Shown here in pieces: positions 1 through 7,100 of a stretch of 9,668 nucleotides of DNA. The DNA comes from an uncultured Pseudomonadota bacterium (GTDB taxonomy: Bacteria; Pseudomonadota; Gammaproteobacteria; Burkholderiales; Eutrophovitaceae): the NCBI GenBank assembly GCA_937983055.1, contig CALJLA010000219.1:1-9668 (forward strand), in the 5' to 3' direction. Position 1 is the first letter of the stretch; each line of letters starts with the position of its first letter. A program made the translations under genes and the position numbers. Below the pieces are notes generated by a model that ran no database searches, was not told the DNA's origin, and was given only the letters and a program-made list of their open reading frames with translations.

Positions 1-440
1 AGGCGCAGGTACGGGCGGCCATCGACGCGCTCGGCCGGCTCGAGGCGACCCGCCTGCTGGCGGTCTCGTCGCTGTATCGCACGGCGCCGGTGGGTCTTCT
101 CGAGCAGCCGGAATTCGTCAATGCGGTGGCGAAGCTCGAAACCGGGCTGCCGCCGCGTGAACTGCTCGCCGGACTGCTCGCCATCGAGCAGGGGCATTTC
201 CGGGTGCGCAGCGTGCGCAACGCGCCGCGTACGCTGGATCTCGACCTCCTGCTTTATGGCGACGTCGCCATCCGCGAGGCGTCGCTGACGGTGCCGCATC
301 CGCGCATGCACGAACGCGCGTTCGTGCTGGCGCCGCTCGCGGAAATCGCGCCCGACGCCGCGATCGGAGCGTTGGGCACGGCGGCGCAGCTGCTAGCCCG
401 CGTTTCAACAGAGGGAGTGCGGCGGCTTGGCCGTGACTGA
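1..440 (+). CDS. folK: 2-amino-4-hydroxy-6-hydroxymethyldihydropteridine pyrophosphokinase (HPPK), 5'-truncated
   Basis: HPPK transfers pyrophosphate from ATP to 6-hydroxymethyl-7,8-dihydropterin in cytosolic folate synthesis. The open frame runs in from the left edge (first full codon at base 3), so the true start is outside the window and roughly 15 N-terminal residues are missing. A GTG at 90 lies inside the conserved domain and should not be taken as the start: the upstream codons already read 'SSLYRTAPVG', the usual FolK pterin-binding segment. Further family marks are 'QPEFVNAV', 'RNAPRTLDLDLLLYGD' (the HPPK signature with its metal-binding aspartates) and 'VPHPRMHERAFVLAPLAEIAP'. The stop codon overlaps the start of the next gene by 14 bases, which suggests translational coupling. 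Family assignment is secure. Only the N-terminus is unseen. Confidence 0.95.
   Translation, partial: AQVRAAIDALGRLEATRLLAVSSLYRTAPVGLLEQPEFVNAVAKLETGLPPRELLAGLLAIEQGHFRVRSVRNAPRTLDLDLLLYGDVAIREASLTVPHPRMHERAFVLAPLAEIAPDAAIGALGTAAQLLARVSTEGVRRLGRD
411..417 (+). promoter_or_regulatory. Shine-Dalgarno that selects the TTG start of the kinase gene
   Basis: GAGGGAG lies inside the end of folK, 9 bases before the TTG at 427 and 15 bases before the alternative GTG at 433. The spacing favours TTG 427. It would be translated within the folK message, consistent with coupling. Confidence 0.55.
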
Positions 441-1071
441 CAAGGCGCGCTATATCGTCGTGGAGGGGCCGATCGGCGCCGGGAAGACCAGTCTGGCGCG
501 GCGGCTGGCCGAGCATCTGGGGCGCGACCTCCTGCTGGAGCAGCCGGAGGCCAATCCCTTTCTCGCTCGCTTCTACGAAGACCAGCGGCGCCACGCGCTC
601 GCGACTCAACTGTTCTTTCTGTTCCAGCGCATCCAGCAGGTTGCGGATCTGACGCAGATCGGGCTGTTCGATCGGGGGGCCATTGCCGACTTCCTCCTGG
701 ACAAGGATCCGCTGTTTGCCCGGCTGACGCTGTCGGACGAGGAGCTGAATCTGTACCAGCGGATCTATCAGCACCTGATGCCGCAGGCGCCGGTTCCCGA
801 CCTGGTGATCTACCTCGAAGCAAGGGCCGAAACGCTGATCGAGCGGGTGCGCCGGCGCGGCATCGGCTACGAGCGCGGAATTACCGAAGGCTACCTGACC
901 AGGCTGGCCGACGAGTATCGGCGCTTCTTCTACCAGTTGGAGGCGGCGCCGCTGCTGATCGTAAACAGCGAGCGACTAAACTTTGTTGATGACAGCAGCG
1001 ATTTTGATTTACTGTTGCGCCGCATCAGTGAAATGAGGGGGCCAAGGGAGTTCTTCAGCAAGGCGGGATAG
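427..1071 (+). CDS. Deoxynucleoside kinase (deoxyadenosine/deoxyguanosine kinase family)
   Basis: This 214-residue protein belongs to the dNK family of P-loop kinases, which phosphorylate deoxynucleosides to 5'-monophosphates in salvage. The Walker A motif 'GPIGAGKT' is at residues 14-21, followed by the conserved Glu in 'LLLEQPEANPF' (about residue 38), the 'FDRGAIADF' motif around residues 81-89 (the DR/ER substrate-site signature) and an Arg-rich LID 'ERVRRRGIGYER' around 139-150. Length is normal for bacterial dNKs. The start chosen is TTG, because GAGGGAG sits 9 bases upstream; GTG at 433 would remove only two residues. It overlaps folK by 14 bases, so the two are probably cotranscribed. 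Substrate preference (dA, dG or other) cannot be told from sequence. The final 35 codons are unusually AT-rich for this region (see findings). Confidence 0.88.
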   Translation: MAVTDKARYIVVEGPIGAGKTSLARRLAEHLGRDLLLEQPEANPFLARFYEDQRRHALATQLFFLFQRIQQVADLTQIGLFDRGAIADFLLDKDPLFARLTLSDEELNLYQRIYQHLMPQAPVPDLVIYLEARAETLIERVRRRGIGYERGITEGYLTRLADEYRRFFYQLEAAPLLIVNSERLNFVDDSSDFDLLLRRISEMRGPREFFSKAG

Positions 1072-1137
1072 CCGGCGACAGCGGGTGCCCTGCCAGTAAC
1101 GTCGGCTCTGCCCGTACGTACACCCCGATGAAGATTC

Positions 1138-1141
1138 AGGA
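1138..1141 (+). promoter_or_regulatory. Ribosome binding site of panB
   Basis: AGGA followed by an A-rich stretch, 6 bases before the ATG at 1148. It supports the panB start. The 76-base gap between the kinase and panB shows no clear sigma-70 promoter. Confidence 0.5.
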
Positions 1142-1147
1142 AAAAAC

Positions 1148-1948
1148 ATGAAGGTCACGACAACCACGCTGCAGAAGATGGTGCAGGAGCACGACCGCAT
1201 CACCATGCTGACCTGTACCGATGCCAGCTTCGCCGCCTTACTGGACGCCGCCGGCGTGGACACCTTTCTGGTGGGCGATTCATTGGGCATGGTGATCCAG
1301 GGCCACGAATCGACGCTGCCGGTGACGATGGAGGATATCGTCTATCACACGCGCTGCGTCGCCCGTACGACGAAGCGCGCGCTGATCATCGGCGACATGC
1401 CGTTCGGCAGCTACCAGCAAAGCCCGGAGCAGGCATTTGCGAATGCCGCCCGACTGATGAGCGCCGGCGCGCACATGATTAAGCTGGAAGGCGGCGAGAT
1501 CATGGCGGATACCGTTGCCTTCCTCGTGGCGCGCGGCATCCCGGTGTGCGGTCATATCGGACTGACGCCGCAGTCGGTGCACGCCCTTGGCGGCTACAAG
1601 GTGCAGGGCAAAGGCGACGAAGCGCTGCAGGCGCTGCTGCAAGCGGGGCGGGTGCTGCAGGATGCTGGCGCCAGCCTGATGGTGATCGAGCTGGTACCGT
1701 CCTCGGTGGGCAAGGCGCTCAGCGACGCATTGGATATTCCGGTGATGGGTATCGGTGCCGGGCCGGATTGCGACGGCCAGATTCTCAACCTGTACGACAT
1801 GCTCGACATCTATCCCGGCAGGAAGCCGCGTTTCGTGAAGAACTACATGGCTGGCGCGGCCTCGATCCAGCAGGCGGTCGCAAACTTTGTCGCAGAAGTG
1901 AAAGCCGGCAGTTTCCCCGGACCCGAGCACAGTTTTTCGTCGATCTGA
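1148..1948 (+). CDS. panB: 3-methyl-2-oxobutanoate hydroxymethyltransferase (ketopantoate hydroxymethyltransferase)
   Basis: PanB transfers the methylene group of 5,10-methylene-tetrahydrofolate to 2-oxoisovalerate, giving ketopantoate, the first committed step of pantothenate synthesis in the cytosol. The 266-residue protein has the full TIM-barrel family pattern: 'LVGDSLGMVIQGHESTLPVT' at 41-60 with metal ligand Asp44, 'IIGDMPFGSY' with second metal ligand Asp83, 'MIKLEGG' at 110-116, 'GHIGLTPQSVHALGGYKVQG' at 135-154 and 'IELVPSSV' with the catalytic Glu181. Length equals the family norm. The ATG start has an AGGA site 6 bases upstream. panC follows after 161 bases in the same direction, the usual partner, so one transcription unit is likely. 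Confidence 0.97.
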   Translation: MKVTTTTLQKMVQEHDRITMLTCTDASFAALLDAAGVDTFLVGDSLGMVIQGHESTLPVTMEDIVYHTRCVARTTKRALIIGDMPFGSYQQSPEQAFANAARLMSAGAHMIKLEGGEIMADTVAFLVARGIPVCGHIGLTPQSVHALGGYKVQGKGDEALQALLQAGRVLQDAGASLMVIELVPSSVGKALSDALDIPVMGIGAGPDCDGQILNLYDMLDIYPGRKPRFVKNYMAGAASIQQAVANFVAEVKAGSFPGPEHSFSSI

Positions 1949-2008
1949 CCGCCCCTGTTTGCGGAAGGGCGCGCGCCGGCTCCGGCGTTCGCAGTCCGGG
2001 CGCAGCGC

Positions 2009-2029
2009 CGGCGGCAGGCAATGCCGCCG
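2009..2029 (+). other. GC-rich hairpin in the panB-panC gap
   Basis: CGGCGGCA (2009-2016) and TGCCGCCG (2022-2029) form an 8-bp perfect stem with a 5-base loop. No T-run follows, so it is not an intrinsic terminator. It could stabilise or pause the message between panB and panC, or simply be an accident of GC-rich spacer DNA. The rest of the 161-base gap shows nothing recognisable. Confidence 0.35.
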
Positions 2030-2109
2030 TTCGCCGGCACCGGGCGGCTGCCGAACAGGCGACCATTGAAATCGACATGCATCGTGACCAGAAAGGCCTG
2101 ACGCAAGAA

Positions 2110-2943
2110 ATGGAAGTGATAACAACGATTACGGAGCTTCGCGACAGGCTCGCCCGCGAGCCGAAGGTCGCCTGCGTGCCGACGATGGGCAATATTCATG
2201 ACGGGCATCTCAGCCTGGTTAAGCTTGGGCAGCAGCATGCGCCGTTGACACTGACGACGATTTTCGTCAATCGGCTGCAGTTCGGCGCAGGCGAGGATTT
2301 CGACAAGTATCCGAGAACCTTCCAGGAAGACTGCGACAAGCTGAACGCGGCCGGCAATCACATCGTGTTTCACCCGGGCGAGAAGGAGATGTACCCGGAG
2401 CCGCAGGCGTTCTTCGTCGATCCGCCCAGGGTGGCGGAAAAGCTCGAAGGGCGCTTTCGTCCCGGCCACTTCCGCGGCGTATGCACGGTGGTGCTCAAGC
2501 TGTTCAACATCGTCCAGCCGGACGTCGCGGTGTTCGGCAAGAAGGACTACCAGCAGCTCGCGGTGATCCGCCATATGGTGCATCAGCTCGCGCTGCCGAT
2601 TCGCATCGTGCCGGCGGAGACGGTGCGGGCCGAAGACGGACTGGCACTGTCCTCGCGCAACCGCTACCTGTCCGCCGACGAGCGCCGTGAGGCGCCGCGC
2701 CTGCGCGAGGCGATGCTCGGCATCCAGAAGGCCATTCTCGCCGGCGATCGCAATTTCATCGCGATGGAATATGCGGCCGGCGCGCTGCTGGCGCGGCACG
2801 GCTGGCAGGTCGACTATGTCGTGGTGCGCACGCAGCGGGGTCTGCAGCGGCCGGACGAAGACGCAAAAGAGCTCGTGGTGCTCGGCGCGGCCAAGCTCGG
2901 CGTCACGCGGCTGATCGACAATCTGGAGGTGACGGCGCCGTAG
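2110..2943 (+). CDS. panC: Pantothenate synthetase (pantoate--beta-alanine ligase)
   Basis: PanC joins pantoate and beta-alanine with ATP hydrolysis to AMP through a pantoyl-adenylate, completing pantothenate. The start used is the ATG at 2110, giving 277 residues, the normal family length, and the usual N-terminus 'MEVITTITELRDRL'. The frame stays open far upstream to 1546, but that part overlaps panB and is not PanC-like. An in-frame ATG at 2077 would add 11 residues. Motifs: 'PTMGNIHDGH' at 24-33 (the HIGH-like nucleotide site), 'VNRLQFGAGEDFDKYPRT' at 53-70, 'GRFRPGHFRGVCTVV' at 114-128, 'FGKKDYQQ' at 142-149 and 'SSRNRYLS' at 181-188 (KMSKS-like loop). 'VNRLQF' replaces the enterobacterial 'VNPTQF', a variant I recall from betaproteobacterial PanC. 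A weak GAAAGG at 2091-2096 is the only visible ribosome site for this start. Confidence 0.95.
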   Translation: MEVITTITELRDRLAREPKVACVPTMGNIHDGHLSLVKLGQQHAPLTLTTIFVNRLQFGAGEDFDKYPRTFQEDCDKLNAAGNHIVFHPGEKEMYPEPQAFFVDPPRVAEKLEGRFRPGHFRGVCTVVLKLFNIVQPDVAVFGKKDYQQLAVIRHMVHQLALPIRIVPAETVRAEDGLALSSRNRYLSADERREAPRLREAMLGIQKAILAGDRNFIAMEYAAGALLARHGWQVDYVVVRTQRGLQRPDEDAKELVVLGAAKLGVTRLIDNLEVTAP

Positions 2944-2997
2944 GCGTCGCGGCGGCGTGCCCCCGATCGACGGCGGCGGCTCACGAATTCTTCGGGC

Positions 2998-3927
2998 ATG
3001 AGCGTCCTTTTCTGCAGCGAGGTGGAGGACCCGGCGCCCTGGCGCGTTGCGCTCGGCGCGGCGTTTCCCGGCATGCCGTTTCGGGTCTGGCCGGATCCCG
3101 GTGCGCGGGAGGCGGTGCGCTACGTGCTGGCCTGGCGGCCTCCGGCCGGTTCGCTCGCCGGATTGCCGAATCTGCGCGCGGTTCTGGTGCTGGGGGCCGG
3201 GGTCGACTCGGTGCTGTCCGATCCGGCGCTGCCGGCGCAGGTGCCGGTGCTGCGGCTCGTCGATGCCGGTTTCCCGGCGCAGATGGCGGAGTATGCCGCT
3301 TACGCGGTGCTGCGCTATCAGCATCGCATGGCCGAGCTGGAGGCCTTGCAGCGCGAGGCGCGCTGGCAGCAACTCGACCCCTACTTCGCCCGCGATCTTC
3401 CGGTCGGCGTGATGGGGCTGGGCGTGATCGGCCGGGTGGTGGCGCAGCGCATCGCGGCACTCGGCTTCCAGGTGGCAGGCTGGGCGCGCTCGCCCAAGCA
3501 GATCGACGGGGTTGAACTGTTCATCGGGCCGTCGCGGCTGCAGACGTTCCTCGCCCGCTCGCGCGTGGTCGTCAATGTGCTGCCGCTGACGCCGCAGACG
3601 CACAACATCCTCGACGCCGGGCTATTTGCAGCGATGCCGCGCGGCGGCTATCTCGTCAATATCGGCCGGGGCGGGCATCTGGACGAGTCGGCGCTGATCG
3701 AAGCGCTCGACGCAGGCCAGCTCGAGGGCGCGATGCTGGATGTGTTTCGCGAAGAGCCGCTGCCGCCGACCCACCCGTTCTGGCGACATCCGAAGATCGT
3801 GGTCACGCCACATGTCGCGGGGCCGACCATCGTGTCCGAAGTACAGGCCCAGGTGATCGACAACATCCGACGCATGGAGCGCGGCGAAGCGCCGCACGGC
3901 CTGGTCGACCGGGCGCGGGGCTACTGA
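2998..3927 (+). CDS. GhrA-like D-2-hydroxyacid dehydrogenase (glyoxylate/hydroxypyruvate reductase A type)
   Basis: This 309-residue protein is a cytosolic NAD(P)H-dependent D-2-hydroxyacid dehydrogenase. The GhrA subgroup reduces glyoxylate and hydroxypyruvate. The N-terminal substrate domain includes 'LRAVLVLGAGVDSVL' (59-73). The Rossmann motif 'VGVMGLGVIG' places GxGxxG at 140-145. The 'WARSPK' that follows the second strand is typical of the NADPH-preferring GhrA group. Catalytic residues are Arg224 in 'NIGRGGHLDE', Glu253 in 'FREEPLP' and His272 in 'TPHVAGPT'. The C-terminus 'NIRRMERGEAPHGLVDRARGY' is the usual GhrA ending. It lies 54 bases after panC with no good ribosome site visible, so the start is the first Met before the conserved 'VLFCSE' segment rather than a proven one. 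It converges on the tracrRNA gene, and the two share a terminator. Exact substrate is inferred from family only. Confidence 0.88.
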   Translation: MSVLFCSEVEDPAPWRVALGAAFPGMPFRVWPDPGAREAVRYVLAWRPPAGSLAGLPNLRAVLVLGAGVDSVLSDPALPAQVPVLRLVDAGFPAQMAEYAAYAVLRYQHRMAELEALQREARWQQLDPYFARDLPVGVMGLGVIGRVVAQRIAALGFQVAGWARSPKQIDGVELFIGPSRLQTFLARSRVVVNVLPLTPQTHNILDAGLFAAMPRGGYLVNIGRGGHLDESALIEALDAGQLEGAMLDVFREEPLPPTHPFWRHPKIVVTPHVAGPTIVSEVQAQVIDNIRRMERGEAPHGLVDRARGY

Positions 3928-3964
3928 ACCAGCCAGGTTAGGCAAGGACCGGGTTCTCAAAAGC

Positions 3965-3989
3965 AAAAGGCCGCGTATAGCGGCCTTTT
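3965..3989. terminator. Bidirectional intrinsic terminator between ghrA-like gene and tracrRNA
   Basis: AAAAGGCCGC (3965-3974) and GCGGCCTTTT (3980-3989) form a perfect 10-bp stem with the 5-base loop GTATA. On the plus strand the T-run TTTT then CATTT ends ghrA transcripts. On the minus strand TTTTGCTTTT (3968 down to 3959) ends the tracrRNA. Confidence 0.88.
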
Positions 3990-4009
3990 CATTTGGTGCC
4001 TTTCGGCTT

Positions 4010-4041
4010 GTTAGCGGAAAGAGCGCAAATCCCGATCAACT
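4010..4041 (+). repeat. Anti-repeat: degenerate copy of the CRISPR repeat
   Basis: On the plus strand this reads GTT, a bulge, CGG, a bulge, then AGAGCGCAAATCCCGATCA at 4020-4038. That matches the minus-strand sense of the array repeat (GTTCCGGTC, the same 19-mer, then GCTAGACT). After the 19-mer only the CT at 4040-4041 still agrees. The differences cluster where repeat:anti-repeat duplexes normally carry a bulge. It lies 69 bases before cas9. Confidence 0.93.
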
Positions 4042-4047
4042 GTGCAA

Positions 4048-4076
4048 TTGAAGAGTAGGGCGGTTCGGGGTAAAAA
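4048..4076 (+). promoter_or_regulatory. Candidate sigma-70 promoter of the cas9-cas1-cas2 operon
   Basis: TTGAAG (4048-4053) and TAAAAA (4071-4076) are separated by 17 bases, 4 of 6 matches each. Transcription would begin around 4083, giving a leader of about 24 bases before the cas9 ATG. It overlaps the opposing tracrRNA promoter almost completely. Confidence 0.45.
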
Positions 4077-4080
4077 TCAA
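4052..4080 (-). promoter_or_regulatory. Candidate sigma-70 promoter of tracrRNA
   Basis: On the minus strand, TTGATT (4080-4075, 4 of 6 to TTGACA) and TACTCT (4057-4052, 3 of 6 to TATAAT) are separated by exactly 17 bases. Transcription would begin near 4045, just ahead of the anti-repeat, which is where a tracrRNA should start. The -10 is weak, so the position carries more weight than the consensus score. Confidence 0.5.
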
Positions 4081-4106
4081 TCGTAAGAGAAAAATGGGGG
4101 CGCGTA

Positions 4107-7100
4107 ATGGGCTCAGGGCTGGCATACCGACTAGGGCTAGACCTTGGTACGAGTTCCATCGGCTGGTGCATGGTTCGTCTGGATGACCAGCGAAAACCAA
4201 ACGCCATTATCCGGATGGGCGTACGGATATTCCCAGACGGACGTAACCCAAAGGACGGTAGTTCTCTTGCCGTGACAAGGCGGATGGCGCGGCAGATGCG
4301 CCGACGACGGGATCGGCTACTCAAGCGAAAAGCAAAGCTCCAGGAGGCGCTTGTCAGCCTAAATTTCTGGCCGAAGGAGCCCCTCGCCCGCCACGCGCTT
4401 GTAAGCCTCGATCCCTATCTTCTGCGAAAGGAAGGACTTACGCGCCGCCTCACGCCGGAGGAGTTCGGCAGGGCGGTTTTCCATCTTAATCAGCGAAGAG
4501 GTTTTCAAAGCAACCGAAAGACTGACCGCAAGGACCGCGAAGACGGCCTGCTCAAGTCGGCGGTCAAGCAACTCAGGCAAAGGCTGATCGAAGAGGGGGC
4601 TAGAACGGTGGGCGAGTGGCTGGCGTGGCGGCACGAACGTCGGGAGACAGTACGGGCTCGCCTTCGCGGACGGTCGGCCAAGGACCGTGCGTACGACCTA
4701 TACATCGACCGCGCGATGATCGCCGACGAGTTCGACAGGCTCTGGATGGCTCAGGCAGCGTTTGATTCCGAACGCTATACCGACGCGCGTCGAGATCAGC
4801 TACGCGACATTCTGTTCCACCAGCAACCGCTGAAGCCGGTGAAACCTGGAAGATGCACTCTGATTCCGGAAGAAGAGCGTGCGCCGATCGCCTTGCCGAG
4901 CGTGCAGCGTTTCCGGATCTATCAGGAGGCGAACAATTTAAGGGTGATCGGCCCAGGCTTGGAAGAACGGCCACTGACTCTGGCGGAACGCAATACCGTC
5001 GTCGAACTCCTCGAATGCGGCGATGCGACATTCACCAAGATCCGCAAGCGATTGAATTTGCCGGGATCTACCAGGTTCAACATCGAGGACGTTAAGCGGG
5101 ACCGGCTCAAGGGAAACGCGACAAGTGCTGCATTGGGAAGGCATGATCGCTTTGGCGAACGGTGGAGTTCGATTGCGCAGGAGCAACAGGACCTAATCGT
5201 CCAACAACTGCTAAACGAAGCGAGCGAAAGTGCACTCGTATCTTGGTTAGTGGCTAATACCGAGGTCGACGAAGGGAGAGCGGAAGCGATCGCGGCCGCA
5301 GGTTTACCGGAAGGCTACGGAAACCTGAGCGCTGCCGCGGTAACTAGAATCCTACCGGCGCTGAGGGCCGAAATTATAACTTACGCCGACGCGGTTCGGA
5401 AGGGCGGATTCGCCAGTCATAGCGAACTGTCGCGCGCAGAGCAAGATGGGGAGATTCTGGCCGCGCTCCCTTATTACGGCGAGGCCCTTCAGCGGCACGT
5501 CGGCTTCGGCACCGGGGACCCGGCCGATCCGCCGGAAAAGCGCTTCGGCAAGATCGCCAACCCGACCGTTCACATCGGGTTGAACGAGCTGCGTAAGGTG
5601 ATCAACGCCTTGATCGACCGATATGGCCATCCGGCCGAGATCGTTGTCGAGATTGCCCGGGAGCTGAAGCAGGGCAAGGCGCGGCGGGACGAAATCCGGA
5701 AGGAACAAGCCGATAAGCAGCGACAGAACGAGAGTTATCTTGAAGAGGCGTGCAATGTGCTCGGGTTGTCGCCGCGAAACCTGGACGGGGCGAAGCGGCG
5801 CGATCTCTCACAGCGCATGCAGCTATGGGTCGAGCTCAATCGTGCGGATGCCACGAACCGGCGATGCCCGTACACGGGCGAGCAGATCGGCATCTCCAGG
5901 TTGCTGTCGGAAGAGGTCGAGATAGACCACATACTTCCGTTCTCAGCCACCCTTGACGACAGCCTGAACAACAAGACGGTCGCGATGCGCCGGGCAAACC
6001 GGGAAAAGGGCAATCGATCGCCGTTTGAGGCTTTTGGACACTCGCCTGCCGATTATGACTACGCGGGTATTCTGGAGCGGGCAGCACTTATGCCCAGGGA
6101 AAAAGCGAAGCGATTTGCCGAGGACGGCTATCAGCGCTGGCTTCGCGAGGACAAGGATTTTCTCGCCAGGGCGCTCAACGATACCGCGTACCTTTCCCGA
6201 ATCGCGCGCGAGTATCTTTGTCTTGTTTGCCCGCCCAACCGGGTTCGCGTGATTCCGGGGCGGCTGACTGCAATGCTTCGGGGGAAATTCGGTCTCAATC
6301 AATTGCTATCCGGCGCTGCAGAGAAGAATCGAAACGATCATCGACACCACGCGATCGATGCCGCCGTAGTCGCGGTTACCGACCAATCTCTGCTGAAGCG
6401 GTTCGCCGACGCCAGCGCGGATGCCCGGGAGAAGCGACTCAGCAAACTGGTCGAGTCCATGCCACTCCCTTGGCTCACGTACCGGGAGCACGTGGCGAGG
6501 GCGGTGCGAAACGTAATCGTAAGTTTCAAGCCGGACCATGGATTCGAAGGTGGAATGCACAACGACACGGCTTACGGCATACGGCCGGACGGCTTTGTCG
6601 TCCATCGCGTAATGCTCGACGACTTCAAGAGTGCCGCAGAAATCGAGCGCTACGACTTCCTGGACAAAGAGCTTCAGAAACGTTTGCTAGATTGGACAGC
6701 CGGGCTGTCTGGAAAGGCGTTCTTGGAGAAAGTGGACGCGTTCAAGCAGGCGAATCGTGTTCGGAGAACCAGAATCCGGGAAAAACTCAAAGTAATTCCG
6801 ATGCGATCGGACAAGGCGCCCGATCGGCACGGGCGCGATGAAACCGGAGAAAGCCGGGCATACAAAGGCTACAAGGGCGACAGCAATTACTGCATTGAGA
6901 TCTGGAAGGACGAACGTGGCCGATGGAAGGGCGATGTCGTCAGCACCTTCGAGGCATATCGGATCGCACGAAGTCCGGACATTGACCGCTTGAGAAGACC
7001 AAAGGTGGCGCAGAACGGCAAGGAGCTTATTGCGCGCTTGGTCGTGGGTGACACGGTGAGGATGGCTATTGACGGCCACGACGCTGTCTATCGAGTGTAC

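Larger units (their letters stand above)
3959..4045 (-). ncRNA. tracrRNA of the type II-C system
   Basis: The trans-activating RNA pairs with the crRNA repeat, allows RNase III processing in known systems and loads crRNA into Cas9. Reading the minus strand from about 4045: an anti-repeat whose 19 bases at 4038-4020 are the exact complement of repeat positions in crRNA sense; two further short pairings, including AAC against the repeat's opening GUU at 4012-4010, separated by small bulges; a nexus hairpin GCC-GAAA-GGC (4007-3998); a linker; then the intrinsic terminator with U-runs ending near 3959. The predicted length is about 87 nt, in the usual range. This order of parts works only on the minus strand, since the plus strand would put nexus and terminator before the anti-repeat. 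The 5' end is inferred from a promoter at 4052-4080. Ends are approximate. Confidence 0.9.

Noticed and set aside
90..440. folK starting at the GTG at 90
   Set aside because: Conserved FolK sequence (SSLYRTAP) lies upstream of this codon in the same frame, so the gene is cut by the window edge rather than starting here.
1546..2109. Long in-frame extension upstream of panC giving a 465-residue open frame
   Set aside because: It overlaps panB in another frame, has low-complexity Arg/Gly/Ala composition typical of GC-rich shadow frames, and PanC's normal N-terminus begins at 2110.
1843..3603. 586-residue minus-strand open frame over panC and ghrA
   Set aside because: Its Arg/His-rich composition and full overlap with two well-recognised plus-strand genes mark it as a shadow of GC-rich coding DNA.
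4094..4106. ATG at 4094 as an alternative cas9 start
   Set aside because: It is 13 bases from the 4107 ATG and therefore out of frame with the Cas9 reading frame.
3990..4106. Small minus-strand protein (111 residues, 3989-4324) over the cas9 start
   Set aside because: It overlaps the RuvC-I coding region and the tracrRNA and shows no protein-family features. The non-coding RNA explains the intergenic part.
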